Assembly (NCBI GenBank): GCA_963971535.1
Contig: OZ020585.1
Coordinates: 161,342,226-161,406,225 of the forward strand
From: Notolepis coatsorum
Taxonomy: Eukaryota; Chordata; Actinopteri; Aulopiformes; Paralepididae
DNA: 64,000 bases
Direction: 5' to 3'
The notes below the pieces were generated by a model, which worked only from the letters and a program-made list of their open reading frames with translations, searched no databases and was not told the DNA's origin. This document shows positions 31,765 through 43,364 of the stretch, piece after piece; the stretch's first letter is position 1, and each line of letters begins with the position of its first letter. A program made the translations under genes and the position numbers.

Positions 31765-34208
31765 TTATTCTAAGGCGGGCACCAGTAGGCATATTTTGCT
31801 TATTGGTCTTTCCAGCGTGTTGGTTTTTGTTTTAAGAAGAACCCTCCAAATCAGTCCTCCAGATCCAGGACGCGTCTCCATAACTCTTGCCATTAACCAG
31901 GATCCACGAGGTGCATTTGAATCCATAATTAATACAATGTCTCCAGGTATGAAGTTCCTTTTGATGCGATTCCATTGCTGTCTTTCTTGCAAAAGTGGTA
32001 GATATTCTTTGATCCATCTGGTCCAAAACAAATTCGCTATATACTGCACTTGTCGCCAGCGGCGTCTTGAGTATATATCTTGCTGATGAAATACGCCTGG
32101 GGGCAACAAAGGTTTGACCTTGAGCTGTAGCAAATGGTTTGGTGTGAGAGGTTCCAAGTCATTTGGATCATTTGACACTGTAGTTATTGGTCGGCTGTTG
32201 AGAATTCCTTCAACTTCACACAGAACTGTTGAAAGGCTTTCGTCATCAAGTGTTTGTTGTTTTGTGATGGATAGCAGAATTTTCTTTACAAGCCGGATTA
32301 GTCTTTCCCATACTCCGCCATGATGTGCTCCGTAAGGAGGATTGAAGGTCCATTTGACATCATTTTGCTGGAGAGCTTGTTCTATTTTGCTCAGATTCCA
32401 CTCTTTTATAGATTCCTTCAGTTCTCTTTCAGTGGCAACGAAATTAGTTCCATTGTCTGACCTCATCTCCAATACTTGTCCTCTTCTGCTGATGAAACGT
32501 CTGCAGGCATTAATGCATGAATCTGTATCTAACGAATGAGCTACTTCCAAGTGCACCGCTCTGGTTGTTAGACAGGTAAAGAGAACTCCATATCTTTTCA
32601 CAATGCTTCGTCCTCTTTTCACTTCCATTGGGCCAAAGTAATCCACTCCAACATATGTGAATGGTGGTAGGTCTGGTGTAATTCTGTCCTTTGGCAGATC
32701 TGACATCTTTTGTTCTTCTGCATTTCCATGCATGCGTCTGCACACAGTACATTCAGATATAATTTTTCTGGCTAATGCATTGGCACATGGTATCCAGTAT
32801 TTTTGTCTTAACCTGGATAACATATGATTCCTTCCACTGTGACCAACTTGTTGATGAATATCTCGAAGTATGGTTTTAGAGACATGGTGGTGTTTTCCAA
32901 GAATGGTTGGGTGCTTTGCTTCCTCAGGCATTGCCAATTTATTTAGCCTTCCTCCAACCTTTACTAATTCATTCTCGTACACTGGATCCAATTTATACAG
33001 TGTACTACTTCCTTTGATAGGCTTTCCCCTTTTCAAAGTGTCCACTTCCTCTGGAAAAGACTGTTTTTGACAGAAACACAACACTGCTGTTTCAGCCTTA
33101 TCCAAGTTATCCTTAGAGAGTGTGAGACCTCTCATAGAGTCTTTAAGTAGTTCCTTCCTCTTCTTACTTAAAAGCAGCAAGAGGTGTTTTACTTGAAGGA
33201 ACCATGCAACTGCTCTTTTCAGTTTCCTCCAATCAGAGTAGTGATGCACTAGCTTGCTTGTGCCATTTAGGTCAGTTGCAATGGTTGGGTTCACATTGAC
33301 TTTTCCCTTCTTTACCTCCGGATCATCAGGATAGCTGTCATTGACCAGTTTAAGTGCGTCCGGAAACTCAGGCCATTTGTCCTCAGGTTCTTTCAGAAAC
33401 GATGGACCATTTATCCAAGTCTCACATTTCAAGAACGATTCTGCTGTCAATCCCCGAGATGCATAATCTGCTGGATTCAGTTTAGTGTTGATGTATTTCC
33501 ACTGTGATGTTGCTGTTGCTTCTCTTATCAGACTGGTTCTGTTAGCTACAAATGTCTGAAACCTTAGTGTTTCATTCATGATGTATCTCAGAACAGATGT
33601 ACTGTCAGTCCAGAAAACAGATTTGCATAATGGGATTTGCAGCTCGGTTCTGATCATCTTGTCCATGCGTATTGCCAGTACTGCTGCTGTGAGTTCCAAT
33701 CTTGGGACAGTGACTTTCTTCAGAGGCACGACACGTGACTTTCCTGACATGAAGGATATGTGAACGTCTTCGTCTTCATTTGTCATCTTAAGGTAGGTGA
33801 CAACACCGTATCCAATCTCGCTTGCATCACTGAAATGGTGCAATTGTGCAGATTTAATTTGTCCATAATTCTTTGGTTTGATACATCGATCAATCTTGAA
33901 GCTTTCTATCTGCTTTAATCCCATGAGCCATCTTTGCCACTGTTTCTTGAGAACCTCCGGGATTTATTCATCCCACCCACAATTGAGTTTGCACAACTCT
34001 TGTAGGACGTGCTTTGCAGTGAAGATAAATGGTGAAAGAAATCCAAGTGGGTCATACACAGAGCAGACTGTTGAAAGGATGCCTCTCCTTGTGGCTGGTT
34101 GAGATTTTAAGCAGACTTGAAACTTGAACACATCTTCCTCCACATGCCACTGTATCCCTAGGGCTCTTTCTATTGGAAGACTGTCTTGGGTCTCTAAATC
34201 CAGGGTTT
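31765..34208 (-). pseudogene. BEL RNase H, integrase and C-terminal domain
   Basis: A long minus-strand frame (33924 to 31765, 719 codons) with RNase H motifs (HHFSDASEIGYG, FWTDSTSVLRYI, LNPADYASRG), integrase zinc-binding residues (HHHVSKTILRDIHQQVGHSG and CTVCRRMH), catalytic residues in VGVDYFGPM, RSDNGTNF and HHGGVWERLIR, and the BEL-type C-terminal region (RRRWRQVQYIANLFWTRW, SWLMARVMETRPG). Upstream, 33925-34208 continues the polyprotein (CSVYDPLGFLSPF) but is separated by an in-frame stop near 33966. All integrase DDE residues are present, yet the polyprotein is broken. Confidence 0.93.
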
Positions 34209-35723
34209 TTACCTCTTTAGGATGGAGGCCAGCACAGTTTTACTGTTGCTTGTCCACTTTGTTAGATTAAATCCTCCCATTGCACAAAGATCTTTGAGTT
34301 CTTCACATAACTTCACAGCTTGATCCGCAGAAGCGACAGATTTTAAGCAGTCATCAACATAGAAGTTTCTTCTGACAGTGTCAACAGCTTCTGCAGAGAA
34401 ATCATCTTTGTTGTCTTCAGCGGTTTTAGTGAGAGCATAGGTTGCACAACTTGCTGATGAAGTGGCACCAAATAGATGTACTGGCATCCTGTACTCAGCG
34501 AGAGGTAAACTGACATCTCCTCCTGGCCACCAAAGAAAGCGAAGATAATCTTGATCGGCAGGAGCCACCTTGACCTGATGATACATCCCCTCGACATCAG
34601 CCATGAAAGCTATCTGCTCTTGTCTGAATCGAATGAGCACACCAAGTAGCGTGTTGGTAAGATTGGGACCCTGAATAAGCTTGTCATTTAATGAACATCC
34701 TTGATAAGATGCAGAACCATCAAAAACTACACGAATCTTGCCCTTCTTTGGGTGATGAACCCCATTATGTGGTATGTACCACACCTTTCCACTCTCAGGT
34801 TTGAGCTGCTCTTGGGGCCCTAGCTGAGCGTGACCCTTTGCTATCACAGCCTCCAAGAACGTTTTATATTCATCCTGGAAAACGTTGTTCCTTTTGAATT
34901 TCCTTTTTAATGATTCTGCTTTCTGCTCTGCAAGTTTGCGATTGTTTGGCATCATGATATTCTTCTGTTTAAATGGAAGTTCAAGCTGATAATGTCCATC
35001 TTTGATTTGAGCTGAATCTGACATGATCTTTAAAAATTGTTTGTCTTCAACTGACATTTCTTTCTTCTCATCACAACCTCGCTCTGGAAAGTCATGATTG
35101 TATTGCTGCACCAGCAGCTCACCTATGGCTGTCACCGATATCCGATTAACAACAGCACATGAAGTATTCTCAGATTCAGTGGTTTCCTGATTCAGTCCAT
35201 TCACAACCCAACCTAGGACTGTCTTAACAGCAAAGGGTCCTCCATTCTGACTGTTTATTATTTTCCACGGCTCCATCAGCTTTGGTGCATTTGTTCCTAT
35301 AAGCAACCCAATTTCACAATCCAATTCAGGCAACTTAATCTCTCTTAGATATTTCCATTTATTTATGGCCTCTTGAGTGGGAATATGCTCTTTTCCAGCA
35401 GGAATCTCCTCTTGTGTGTACACTTTAGGCAGCTGATAAAAATCATTGCCTTCGATGCAACTCACTTCAAGACCTTTGACAAAGGAAGTGTCAATCATTT
35501 TCTCCTGACCCATTGTTTTTAAGAGGATTTTTGTTCTCTTGGCTTTGGCATGCAAATCTTGTTGAAGGGCTTCAGTACAAAAACTTGCAGTGCTTCCCTG
35601 ATCCAAAAATGCATAAGTTTGCACAGTCTGGTTCGAGTTTGATAACTTTATTTGAACTGGAATAATTGGTAGGGTTTGTTGATCACTGGCCCCAGTGTGG
35701 TTTCTGCCATTTAAAGAGACCAA
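34209..35723 (-). pseudogene. BEL protease and reverse transcriptase
   Basis: 504 codons. The aspartic protease active site AFLDQGSTASF is near residue 38. The reverse transcriptase begins about residue 330 with KIRVVFDGSASYQGCSLND, then MADVEGMYHQVKV (first catalytic Asp) and the FYVDDCL box. The frame ends with a one-base shift at 34208, after which the conserved sequence continues in another frame. The protease-reverse transcriptase order and YVDD box fit BEL/Pao. Confidence 0.92.
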
Positions 35724-36540
35724 TGCACTACTTACAGAAGCTGCTTAGGCGTATTTATCAGAGTTGTCCTTTTGTTCCATCATTTTCTTGTAGATGTGCA
35801 GTATTGTTGGATGTTTCATTGAACAAACTTCACATTTCATTCTTTTCTGACAGTCTTCGCTTAGATGTCCTTTTGTTAGACAGCCAAAGCAAATTCCTTG
35901 TGCCTTTAAGCAGTCAATCTTGTCATTGTGAGATTTTGTGTTTATGTTTCAGAGGTGTGTTCTCCTGCACAAAATACACAGCGCTTCTGAACAGTAATGC
36001 CTTTATGGTCTGACTTGCTGTTTTGGAAAGGTGTTTGCTCTTCATTGACTGGTGGGCTTGTCACAGTAGCAAAACTACTTCCCTTATAACCATGAGCAGG
36101 CTTATTGCCTGGTGATTTGTACACTTTGGTATCCCTTTTTGGCATGACATCCTGTATGTCTCCAAACATGGGGTCTGATACAATGCGTGCATGCTTTTCA
36201 ATGAAGTCAACCAATATTGGAAACTTTGCTCTTCTCTTATCGTGTTCGTAATATGCATATGCATTTGTTCTCCACTTTTCCCTAAGTTGAAATGGGAGTT
36301 TCATGATCACATTTCTCATTTGATGTGCTATTCATTTCATCCAGAAACTCAACATCTTCCATTGTGTTACAACATCCACAAAGAAAGATAGCATAAGAAT
36401 GAAGTGCTTTTCTATCTTCACTCTTGATGGCATTCCAGTTCAACATTTTGTCCCAAGTAGCTGCTGCGATTAAGAGTTGATGTCCATAGTTCTCTTGGAG
36501 CAGTCTTTTGGCTTCCAAAAAGCCCTTTTTTGGCTCCATG
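35724..36540 (-). pseudogene. BEL gag, C-terminal part with zinc knuckles
   Basis: Spread over three frames. The upstream part (36539-36282) contains [17 protein letters not shown]; after a shift near 36300, MKLPFQLREKW and FVEKHAR-like helices follow; then two cysteine-rich knuckles (CVFCAGEH, and CFGCLTKGHLSEDC after another stop near 35942). The N-terminal gag is lost at the junction with the gypsy fragment at about 36540. Confidence 0.8.
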
Positions 36541-37914
36541 TCCCGGGTTCTCCAATGGGGCCATACCAGCCGGTTTGCCTGCCACCCCGGCGTTCACCGC
36601 ACTTTCTCCTTCCTGGCTCGTCGATTCTGGTGGCCCACCATGAGGAACGACGTCAAGGAGTTTGTTCTGGCCTGCACGGTCTGCGCCCGCAGCAAGGCCT
36701 CCCACCAGGCACCCTCCGGTCTATTACAGCCACTTCCCATTCCGAGCTGCCCTTGGTCCCATGTGGCGTTGGACTTCGTCACAGGTCTTCCACCGTCCCA
36801 GGGAAACACAGTCCTTCTGACTGTGGTGGACCGGTTCAGCAAGGGGGTCCACCTCGTGGCCCTTCCCAAGCTTCCCTCAGCTTCCGAGACAGCGGACCTC
36901 CTGACAAGCCACGTGTTCCGCCTCCATGGTTTCCCCCAGGACGTCGTCTCGGACCGGGGTCCCCAGTTCACTTCCCAGGTATGGTGGGCCTTTTGCAAGG
37001 GATTGGGGGCAACTGTTAGTCTCTCGTCTGGTTACCATCCACAGACTAACGGACAAACAGAGAGGATGAACCAGAGCGTGGAGTCTGCTCTCCGTTGTGT
37101 TGCCGCCAAGAGACCTGCTTTCTGGAGCCGGTTCCTCCCCTGGGTCGAGTACGCCATCAACTCCCTGGTCAGTTCCGCCACCGGCGTCTCGTCATTCGAG
37201 GTATCCCTGGGCTACCAACCCCCTCTTTTCCCTGCATAGGAGTCGGAAGTGGCAGTTCCCTCCGTGCAGGAGCATCTCGACCGGTGTCGTCAAGTCTGGG
37301 AGATCACCAGGACTGCGCTGCTCCGGGCATCGGAGCGCGCCAGTCGGGGAGCTAACCGACGCCGGATCCCTGCGCCGACGTACCACCCTGGGCAGAGGGT
37401 ATGGTTGTCCTCCAAGGATCTTCCGCTTCGATCCTCGGCCAAGAAGCTTAACCCCCGGTTCGTCGGCCCTTTTGAGATCCAGAAGGTGCTCAGTCCCGCG
37501 GCGGTGAGTCTTAAGCTTCCTGCGTCCATGCGCATTCATCCTGTTTTTCATGTGTCCCGGGTAAAGCCTGTCTCTCTCAGTCCCCTGATGCCTCCTGCTC
37601 CAGATCCGCCTCCTCCCGAGATGGTGGACGGACACCCCCAGTGGAAGGTCCGCCAGCTCATGGACGTCCGACGGCGGGGACGGGGGTTCCAGTACCTGGT
37701 GGACTGGGAGGGATACGGTCCGGAGGAACGGAGCTGGGTCTCCCGCCAGCTCATCATGGACCCCGCCCTGATCACCGACTTCCATCGGTCCCATCCGGGG
37801 AAGCCGAGGCCGGGCGGGTCGCCGGGTGGCTCCCGTGGAGGGGGGGGGTACTGTGAGGATTGGTCCAAGACCGCACGCTTCCAGGTACCAATTACCTTCA
37901 CGGACCTGAAGTGA
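36541..37914 (+). pseudogene. Gypsy integrase and chromodomain
   Basis: One frame with a single TAG at 37237-37239, at a Gln position after YQPPLFPA. The integrase has [12 protein letters not shown] with CTVC (zinc finger), [26 protein letters not shown] and [12 protein letters not shown], so the DDE triad is intact. The C-terminal part has [26 protein letters not shown] and [11 protein letters not shown]. The chromodomain is near 37640-37780 ([31 protein letters not shown]). Chromodomains direct integration to marked chromatin in this group. Gag, protease and reverse transcriptase are missing. Confidence 0.93.
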
Positions 37915-38592
37915 GTTTAAAATCAGCTCGCTGGAGCCCTTATATACTCTGGGGTTCTGAACGTTCTGTGTCGGGTCGTTTTGCTTACCACTACCAGCTG
38001 CTTGTTTTCCTCCCGTGTTGTTGCTCCGTCGTTTGCTCCAGGACGTCTTTGGAAGTCGCCGCTGTTGCTCCTCTCTGCCATCCGTGGATCTGTGCCTCGT
38101 AGATCGCTTTGCGCATTTGCGCCTTGGTGAGTTTTGGAAACATACTTTTTTGGATGCTCTGTCTTTTCCTCGCATTTTCCTGGACTCGGGACCTTTCTGT
38201 TTTTTGTGTGTTTTGGTAAACACTGAAGATGTGTCGCTTGTGTTAGTACTGGACTCAGCTAATAATACTGGACTGCCTCGTATTCCATACGCTTGTGTAT
38301 TGACATTCCCTCTCTCTCTCTGTTCCTCCCAGAGTGGATCTCTGTTCCTTCCCGAGTGGATGTCCAAGTAGCTGCAGAGCCGCAGAGTCAGAGGCGCAAC
38401 GCCACAGTGCCGTCTCTGCTCTGGGTTGAGCTGCAGAGCCGCAGAGCCTACTCTGCCCAAAGGACATTCTCCCCTTATGCTTTCTGTTGTTTTTGCTATT
38501 CTCTGTTTTGGAAATAAATACGCCCTAGTTTTTGGCTAACTCTGAACTACCTGTCTGTGCCGTGCTGTTGGGGTTGTCTACAAACCATAACA
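37852..38592 (+). repeat. Gypsy 3' LTR (copy 1)
   Basis: 741 bp from tgtgaggattggtcc to aaaccataaca, preceded by the polypurine tract ggagggggggggta. It has a TATA box (ttatata, 37940-37946) and, 30 bp later, gtcgggtcgt (37970-37979), the same word that forms the self-priming match in the second gypsy element. Confidence 0.88.
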
Positions 38593-40101
38593 GTCGTGGC
38601 TTCCTTCCATTGTCAATCAATCAATCAGTCTTTCCATCAAGCCACTAGACGCTTTAAACAGACAGTTCTAACTCGTTTCTTTCCTTAGATTACTCACAGT
38701 TCGAAATGTTGCTTGGCCTCCGATGGTTTCGATGATGTTGCGATGTGTTTGCTCAAAATAAAGTACCAAACATTTGCACATGCAACAAAGAAAATAGGCC
38801 TTTACAATATTCAAAAGAAAATATGCAAAACTCAAAGAAAATAACAAACAACTTAGGTATTCTTTCTTTCTTGGTAAAGCTTATATAACTTTACAACTTA
38901 AAGGGTATTTGTACAAGTTGTATGTACATATAATACGAAAAGGTACGTTATGAAAAGGTAGGAAAAAGTCTGAAACGATATGAAACGGTTAAAAACTGTT
39001 TCCCGATCGCGTTTCTCAACAGGTTGCCTTCATTGCGGCTTTAGCGCAAGGCGCTGTGGGATTTGTAGTCCTTTGTAGTGCGTTGACTACAGACGTCACA
39101 ATTAACACTTTGATCGCCATGGGTTAAATTCATAATTTACCATCCCTCGCCAGCTCTATTTGTCTATGGAGAAGTTCCCCTTCTTTGCAGGGCTATAACT
39201 TTTTAAATTCTATTGCTAAATTGCCATTATTATGGCCCATTCAATGTCCTATATGTATTGTTCAGGGTGTAGCAACGTTAAACTTTTTCATTCACATATT
39301 CATACTAAAATATGGTCTAAAGTATAAGTATGTTTTTATCGTTTTCTGCAGCTTTCTCCAGAACTTGATTTATAGCTCCAAATGCATTATATTGATGATG
39401 AAATACAGTTTGATAGCAATCGGCGCGAGATAAAAAATTTCAACTGGACGTGGTTCTAGAAGTTACTACGTGTCATCTGATGATGACTGGATGGGCGGGG
39501 GATCGTTTATAATTCCGTGGGCAGCGTTAGATGATTCATCCAGAGTGGGTCATATGTTCATCATAGCAGTTTATATGGAACACGTTAGAATATAACGCTG
39601 AATCTTACCGTGGCTTCCTCGCGCCGCTGGCAGATGAGCGTGGAACAGAATTTTTTCTATTATGGGATGGAGAAATGCCCGATCCATTTCCAGGTTGTAT
39701 AATAGTATATACGTCCAAATCATGTTGTTTTTTTCGAGTTATTTGCACCGATCGATGTTCACTGTGTCAAACCGGAGTCTCTCTAACGATAGTGAGTGCC
39801 CGGACCACATATGGATGAGCACTTCCGGTTCAAAGGCTCATTTCCGGTTGGCGATCTGCCGATCGGCCACCAGATGGCGCTCTTGAACCGCTAGAGAGTT
39901 GAGTGGAGCTTTGCAGTGTGTCTCAGGGCTCCGGAGGGGAAATATGATTTCGGTCACAGATTTTTGAAATATTGACATCAAAGACGAGTTACGGCATCTT
40001 CGGCAGAATGAGCATGGCTAGGAATGACGTCTTAACTCGTCATCGGCGATCATAGTGTTAAGTGGCTTTTCTTATAAAAAATCTAAATACTGGCTCTAAC
40101 A
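38593..40101 (-). repeat. BEL 5' LTR with MITE insertion
   Basis: Equivalent to 31074-31632 after removal of the 952-bp insert and its extra TTAA. The first base of the LTR edge is missing at the gypsy junction. Followed by target duplication GTCGG (40102-40106) and the minisatellite. Confidence 0.9.
39106..40057. mobile_element. TTAA-inserting MITE (piggyBac-like)
   Basis: 952 bp flanked by TTAA on both sides (39102-39105, 40058-40061). Ends are inverted: cactttgatcgcc and, as reverse complement, cactatgatcgcc (12 of 13 match). The sister BEL LTR has a single TTAA at this point (attaagtgg near 31587), proving the insertion. No transposase frame. TTAA duplication is characteristic of piggyBac elements; the family name is inferred from target site and size. 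Confidence 0.88.
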
Positions 40102-40884
40102 GTCGGTGTGCAGGGTGGGAGGGGGGTAAACAGTCTGTGTGCAGGGTGGGAGGGGGGTAAACAGTCTGTCTGCAGGGTGGGAGGGGGGTAAACAGTCCGT
40201 GTGCAGGGTGGGAGGGGGGTAAACAGTCTGTGTGCAGGGTGGGGGGGGGGGGGTAAACAGTCTGTGTGCAGGGTGGGAGGGGGGTAAACAGTCTGTGTGC
40301 AGGGTGGGAGGGGGGTAAACAGTCCGTGTGCAGGGTGGGAGGGGGGTAAACAGTCTGTGTGCAGGGTGGGAGGGGGGTAAACAGTCCGTGTGCAGGGTGG
40401 GAGGGGGGTAAACAGTCTGTGTGCAGGGTAGGAGGGGGTAAACAGTCCGTGTGCAGGGTGGGAGGGGGGTAAACAGTCTGTGTGCAGGGTGGGAGGGGGG
40501 TAAACAGTCTGTCTGCAGGGTGGGAGGGGGGTAAACAGTCCGTGTGCAGGGTGGGAGGGGGGTAAACAGTCTGTGTGCAGGGTGGGAGGGGGGTAAACAG
40601 TCTGTGTGCAGGGTGGGAGGGGGGTAAACAGTCCGTGTGCAGGGTGGGAGGGGGGTAAACAGTCTGTGTGCAGGGTAGGAGGGGGTAAACAGTCCGTGTG
40701 CAGGGTGGGAGGGGGGTAAACAGTCTGTGTGCAGGGTGGGAGGGGGGTAAACAGTCTGTCTGCAGGGTGGGAGGGGGGTAAACAGTCCGTGTGCAGGGTG
40801 GGAGGGGGGTAAACAGTCTGTGTGCAGGGTGGGAGGGGGGTAAACAGTCTGTGTGCAGGGTGGGAGGGGGGTAAACAGTCCGTG
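40102..40884. repeat. 31-bp minisatellite, left block
   Basis: 26 units of gggtgggaggggggtaaaca plus gtctgtgtgca, with variant positions c-g-g, c-t-g, c-c-g and gtctg. The variant order of the first 20 units is the same as in the right block at 47479. The minus-strand proline-rich frames are artefacts. Together with the adjacent LTR end (from about 40076) this block forms the long duplication flanking the L1/Tx1 element. Confidence 0.97.
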
Positions 40885-41036
40885 TTTAGCGCAATATGTA
40901 GTGCACGCATTTGGCAACAGCTCCGCTCCCATCAACGTTAATTTCGTTTAAAAACATTATTTGGACAATACCAAAAGAGATTAGACCACATCGTATGTAT
41001 TGATAAGACCTTCTACTAACTATATCAAAAGACAAC

Positions 41037-42218
41037 ATGGGTAAGGATAAGGGAAAGACGGGAAAGAAACAAGATACGGCAACTTCAGAGGCGCAGAGCG
41101 AAACACGATCAAGAAGACACGTTCTAGGCGACGCGGGTACGGATCCGTTGGCGACAAGCCCCGACGAGGAGAATAAAGAGGAAAATACACCGGGACCATC
41201 GACTATGGTCCCCGACAGAGAGACAATAGATGTCAACATAACAGGAGCGACAGGAACAAGCTCTGTGAGAGATAGAGCAGCTGATCTGGATAAGATAATA
41301 GCAAACAAATCCACCGTCATCGTCACTGCACCTATATCACCAACTGAAACAAGCAGTACAACCACACCACCCGATTTCAACACACTGACTAACCTGATGA
41401 AAGAACAGATTACACACATCGAGGAGCTCAAAGCACACGTCGATGAGCTCAAAGCACACGTCGAAGATAAATTCGATCGCATCGATGCTAAATTAGAAGA
41501 GGTCAAGAAAGCGGTCGCTGCACAGTCCGAGCGAATCACGACAGTGGAGAATTCGGTGACAGATATTACACTGGCAGTCAAAGTGAACGAAAACACCATC
41601 TGCAATGGCATGACAGAGATGGCAAATGAGATAGAAAGTGTGAAAGAAGCATGCCGTAGGGAAATACAAGAGGTTAAAGATGAAGCGACGGAGAGGCTAC
41701 TCGAATCCCATCGCTACCACAGGCGAAATAACATCCGCATTGTAGGGCTTGATGAAGCAGTCAATTGCGAAGACGACAACTTTCCAACAGTGCTATCATT
41801 GATTTTGGGTAACAACTTTACAAACAAAGTGCCGAAAGTGGACCAAGTTTACAGAATCGGTTCTCGGGAGCAAAGAAACAAAGGGCCAAGAGTCATCATT
41901 GTTACTCTGCGGAAGACATCAATAAGAGATGACATCATCAAAATTGCTCGCATCCAACGTGGGATGCTGAAACACGGTGAACATTCAATATTTATCTACG
42001 AAGATCTAAGCAAAGAAGCCATCGCTCGACGTCTACCATACAAGGAGGTGATGCAAAAATTGTTCAAGGCTGGCCACAGGCCACGGCTAACATATCCGGC
42101 GCTGTTATCGATCATGAAAAGGGACGGCCGCAGGATTGGATTACGCACACCTAAAGAGGCTGAGGATTATTGGATTAAATATGGAGGAGATACCCCAAGT
42201 CAGGACGACATTGTCTGA
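41037..42218 (+). CDS. L1/Tx1 ORF1p (element 1), coiled-coil RNA-binding protein
   Basis: 393 codons, intact, ATG in strong context (acaacATGG). The N-terminus is charged and low-complexity. A coiled coil spans about residues 115-225 (LMKEQITHIEELKAHVDELK; a 21-bp tandem duplication repeats DELKAHV). Next is an RRM-like domain from about 230 (NNIRIVGLDEAV, VDQVYRIGSREQ, PRVIIVTLRKTS) and a C-terminal domain to about 385 (IFIYEDLSKEAIARR, RDGRRIGLRTPKEAEDYW). This is the layout of L1 ORF1p, a trimeric RNA chaperone that packages the element's RNA. It is 110 residues longer than ORF1p of element 2 and of a different lineage. Confidence 0.92.
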   Translation: MGKDKGKTGKKQDTATSEAQSETRSRRHVLGDAGTDPLATSPDEENKEENTPGPSTMVPDRETIDVNITGATGTSSVRDRAADLDKIIANKSTVIVTAPISPTETSSTTTPPDFNTLTNLMKEQITHIEELKAHVDELKAHVEDKFDRIDAKLEEVKKAVAAQSERITTVENSVTDITLAVKVNENTICNGMTEMANEIESVKEACRREIQEVKDEATERLLESHRYHRRNNIRIVGLDEAVNCEDDNFPTVLSLILGNNFTNKVPKVDQVYRIGSREQRNKGPRVIIVTLRKTSIRDDIIKIARIQRGMLKHGEHSIFIYEDLSKEAIARRLPYKEVMQKLFKAGHRPRLTYPALLSIMKRDGRRIGLRTPKEAEDYWIKYGGDTPSQDDIV

Positions 42219-43364
42219 AAACAGATAAGCCGATTCATCTCCCTCTTTCTCAGTGTATATCAGTATTAGAATGACTTTTATTGTGTTCATCAAAGTAGCA
42301 GATGATATGCAGGCCGTCTATACCAATGCGTACTGTGTATAATACGATCAGTAATACATTATAATTTCAGACTCTGGTCTCCGGGGAGACAAGTTCATTT
42401 CATTGGCAATAAGATCAATCTGGAATATTCTGGGTTTATCGCTCGACTGCCCTGGGTCTCTTAGATCATTCTGGAACATAACAACAGTCTATTGGTACTA
42501 GTATATTCTACAACCTTCTAGAATATAATGCACCATGACAACGAAGGCCTACAACTCTAACATTAAACATCCGGTGTGTATATACATAGCAGATAATCAA
42601 TTGACTGAAGTTCAATCAGTCCTTAATAATACTTTAAAAATCAACCACACCTAAACGTATGAACACAACAAGGTTATTCTAACAATTTAAGTAATCACTC
42701 CACTGATGTAGTGACTGGCACATTGAAGCTCTAAAAGGCTCTGCTTTTCTATTGTATCTAATCACTTAATTCGGTTCTAGTGGCTTCTCCACGTTGAATA
42801 TTATTCTATCTCTCATTCCTTATCTATATCTTTTTTTTTATTATTCTATTTTTTATCTCTATTTTTTAACTTACATTGTTCTTTTCCATTGTTCTTCACA
42901 TTAAGGTGTCAATATTTCTCTACAATCTTTTCCTTTTTCCTGACTTTCCTACATGTTAGTAGAGGGTTCAAATGAATATGTCGATGAAAGTTTATTCTCT
43001 TTTTTTTTTCATTTTACACAATATTTCATTACAGTAAGGGAAGGTGCAAGACCAAAAGCGACATTCTATTGCATTAGAATGAAAATGTTAGATCCTATGG
43101 CAATTAGCATAGGAAGATTAGGATTACAATGCTCAGTTTGGGCAATCCGGTGGACTAAGGGAGAGAGTCATTCGCGGAGGATGTGTTTTTGGAACACAGG
43201 CCTGTACGACTCTCTGGGCGAGGGGAAAATAGGGGATTTTTATTTGTATATATATATGTTTTTAAGCTCGGCTCTCAACGGGACCTCATTAATTGGATGT
43301 ACATCTATTGTAGCTTCGCACTCCAGAAGCATTACCAAAAACTACACAAGAACATGCATAGATT
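42219..43364 (+). other. ORF1-ORF2 spacer of element 1
   Basis: 1.1 kb with no recognised coding function. Not similar by eye to the 645-bp spacer of element 2 except for the last 35-40 bases before the ORF2 ATG (gcattaccaa, then tagattatgg). Confidence 0.6.

Larger units (their letters stand above)
36541..38592 (+). mobile_element. Ty3/gypsy chromovirus-type element, 5'-truncated
   Basis: Retains integrase, chromodomain and the 3' LTR (37852-38592). Its left edge joins BEL gag sequence; its right edge (ccataaca) joins the BEL LTR one base inside its terminus. The remaining 5' gypsy sequence and the corresponding part of BEL are both absent, so a deletion followed the gypsy insertion. The LTR is related to that of the gypsy element at 54943 (tgtgaggattggt start, cgccctag, ctgtctgtgccg). 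Confidence 0.9.
31073..40101 (-). mobile_element. BEL/Pao LTR retrotransposon, degenerate and rearranged
   Basis: Two LTRs in direct orientation (31073-31632 and 38593-40101, the second holding a 952-bp MITE) flank minus-strand gag, protease-reverse transcriptase and RNase H-integrase segments. GTCGG is duplicated at 31068-31072 and 40102-40106. On the minus strand the LTR starts TGTTAGAGCC and is preceded by a purine-rich tract (aggggccgg). The 5' internal part, including the primer-binding site and gag start, is missing and replaced by a truncated gypsy element (36541-38592). The LTRs differ by roughly ten substitutions by eye. Confidence 0.93.

Noticed and set aside
31765..36540. Envelope gene making the BEL element a retrovirus
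   Set aside because: No env-like frame, signal peptide or transmembrane segment between integrase and the 3' LTR.
22565..37239. Possible amber recoding shared by several elements
   Set aside because: TAG stops at 22565, 24308 and 37237 lie in unrelated elements without common context or downstream stem-loops; ordinary mutation is sufficient.
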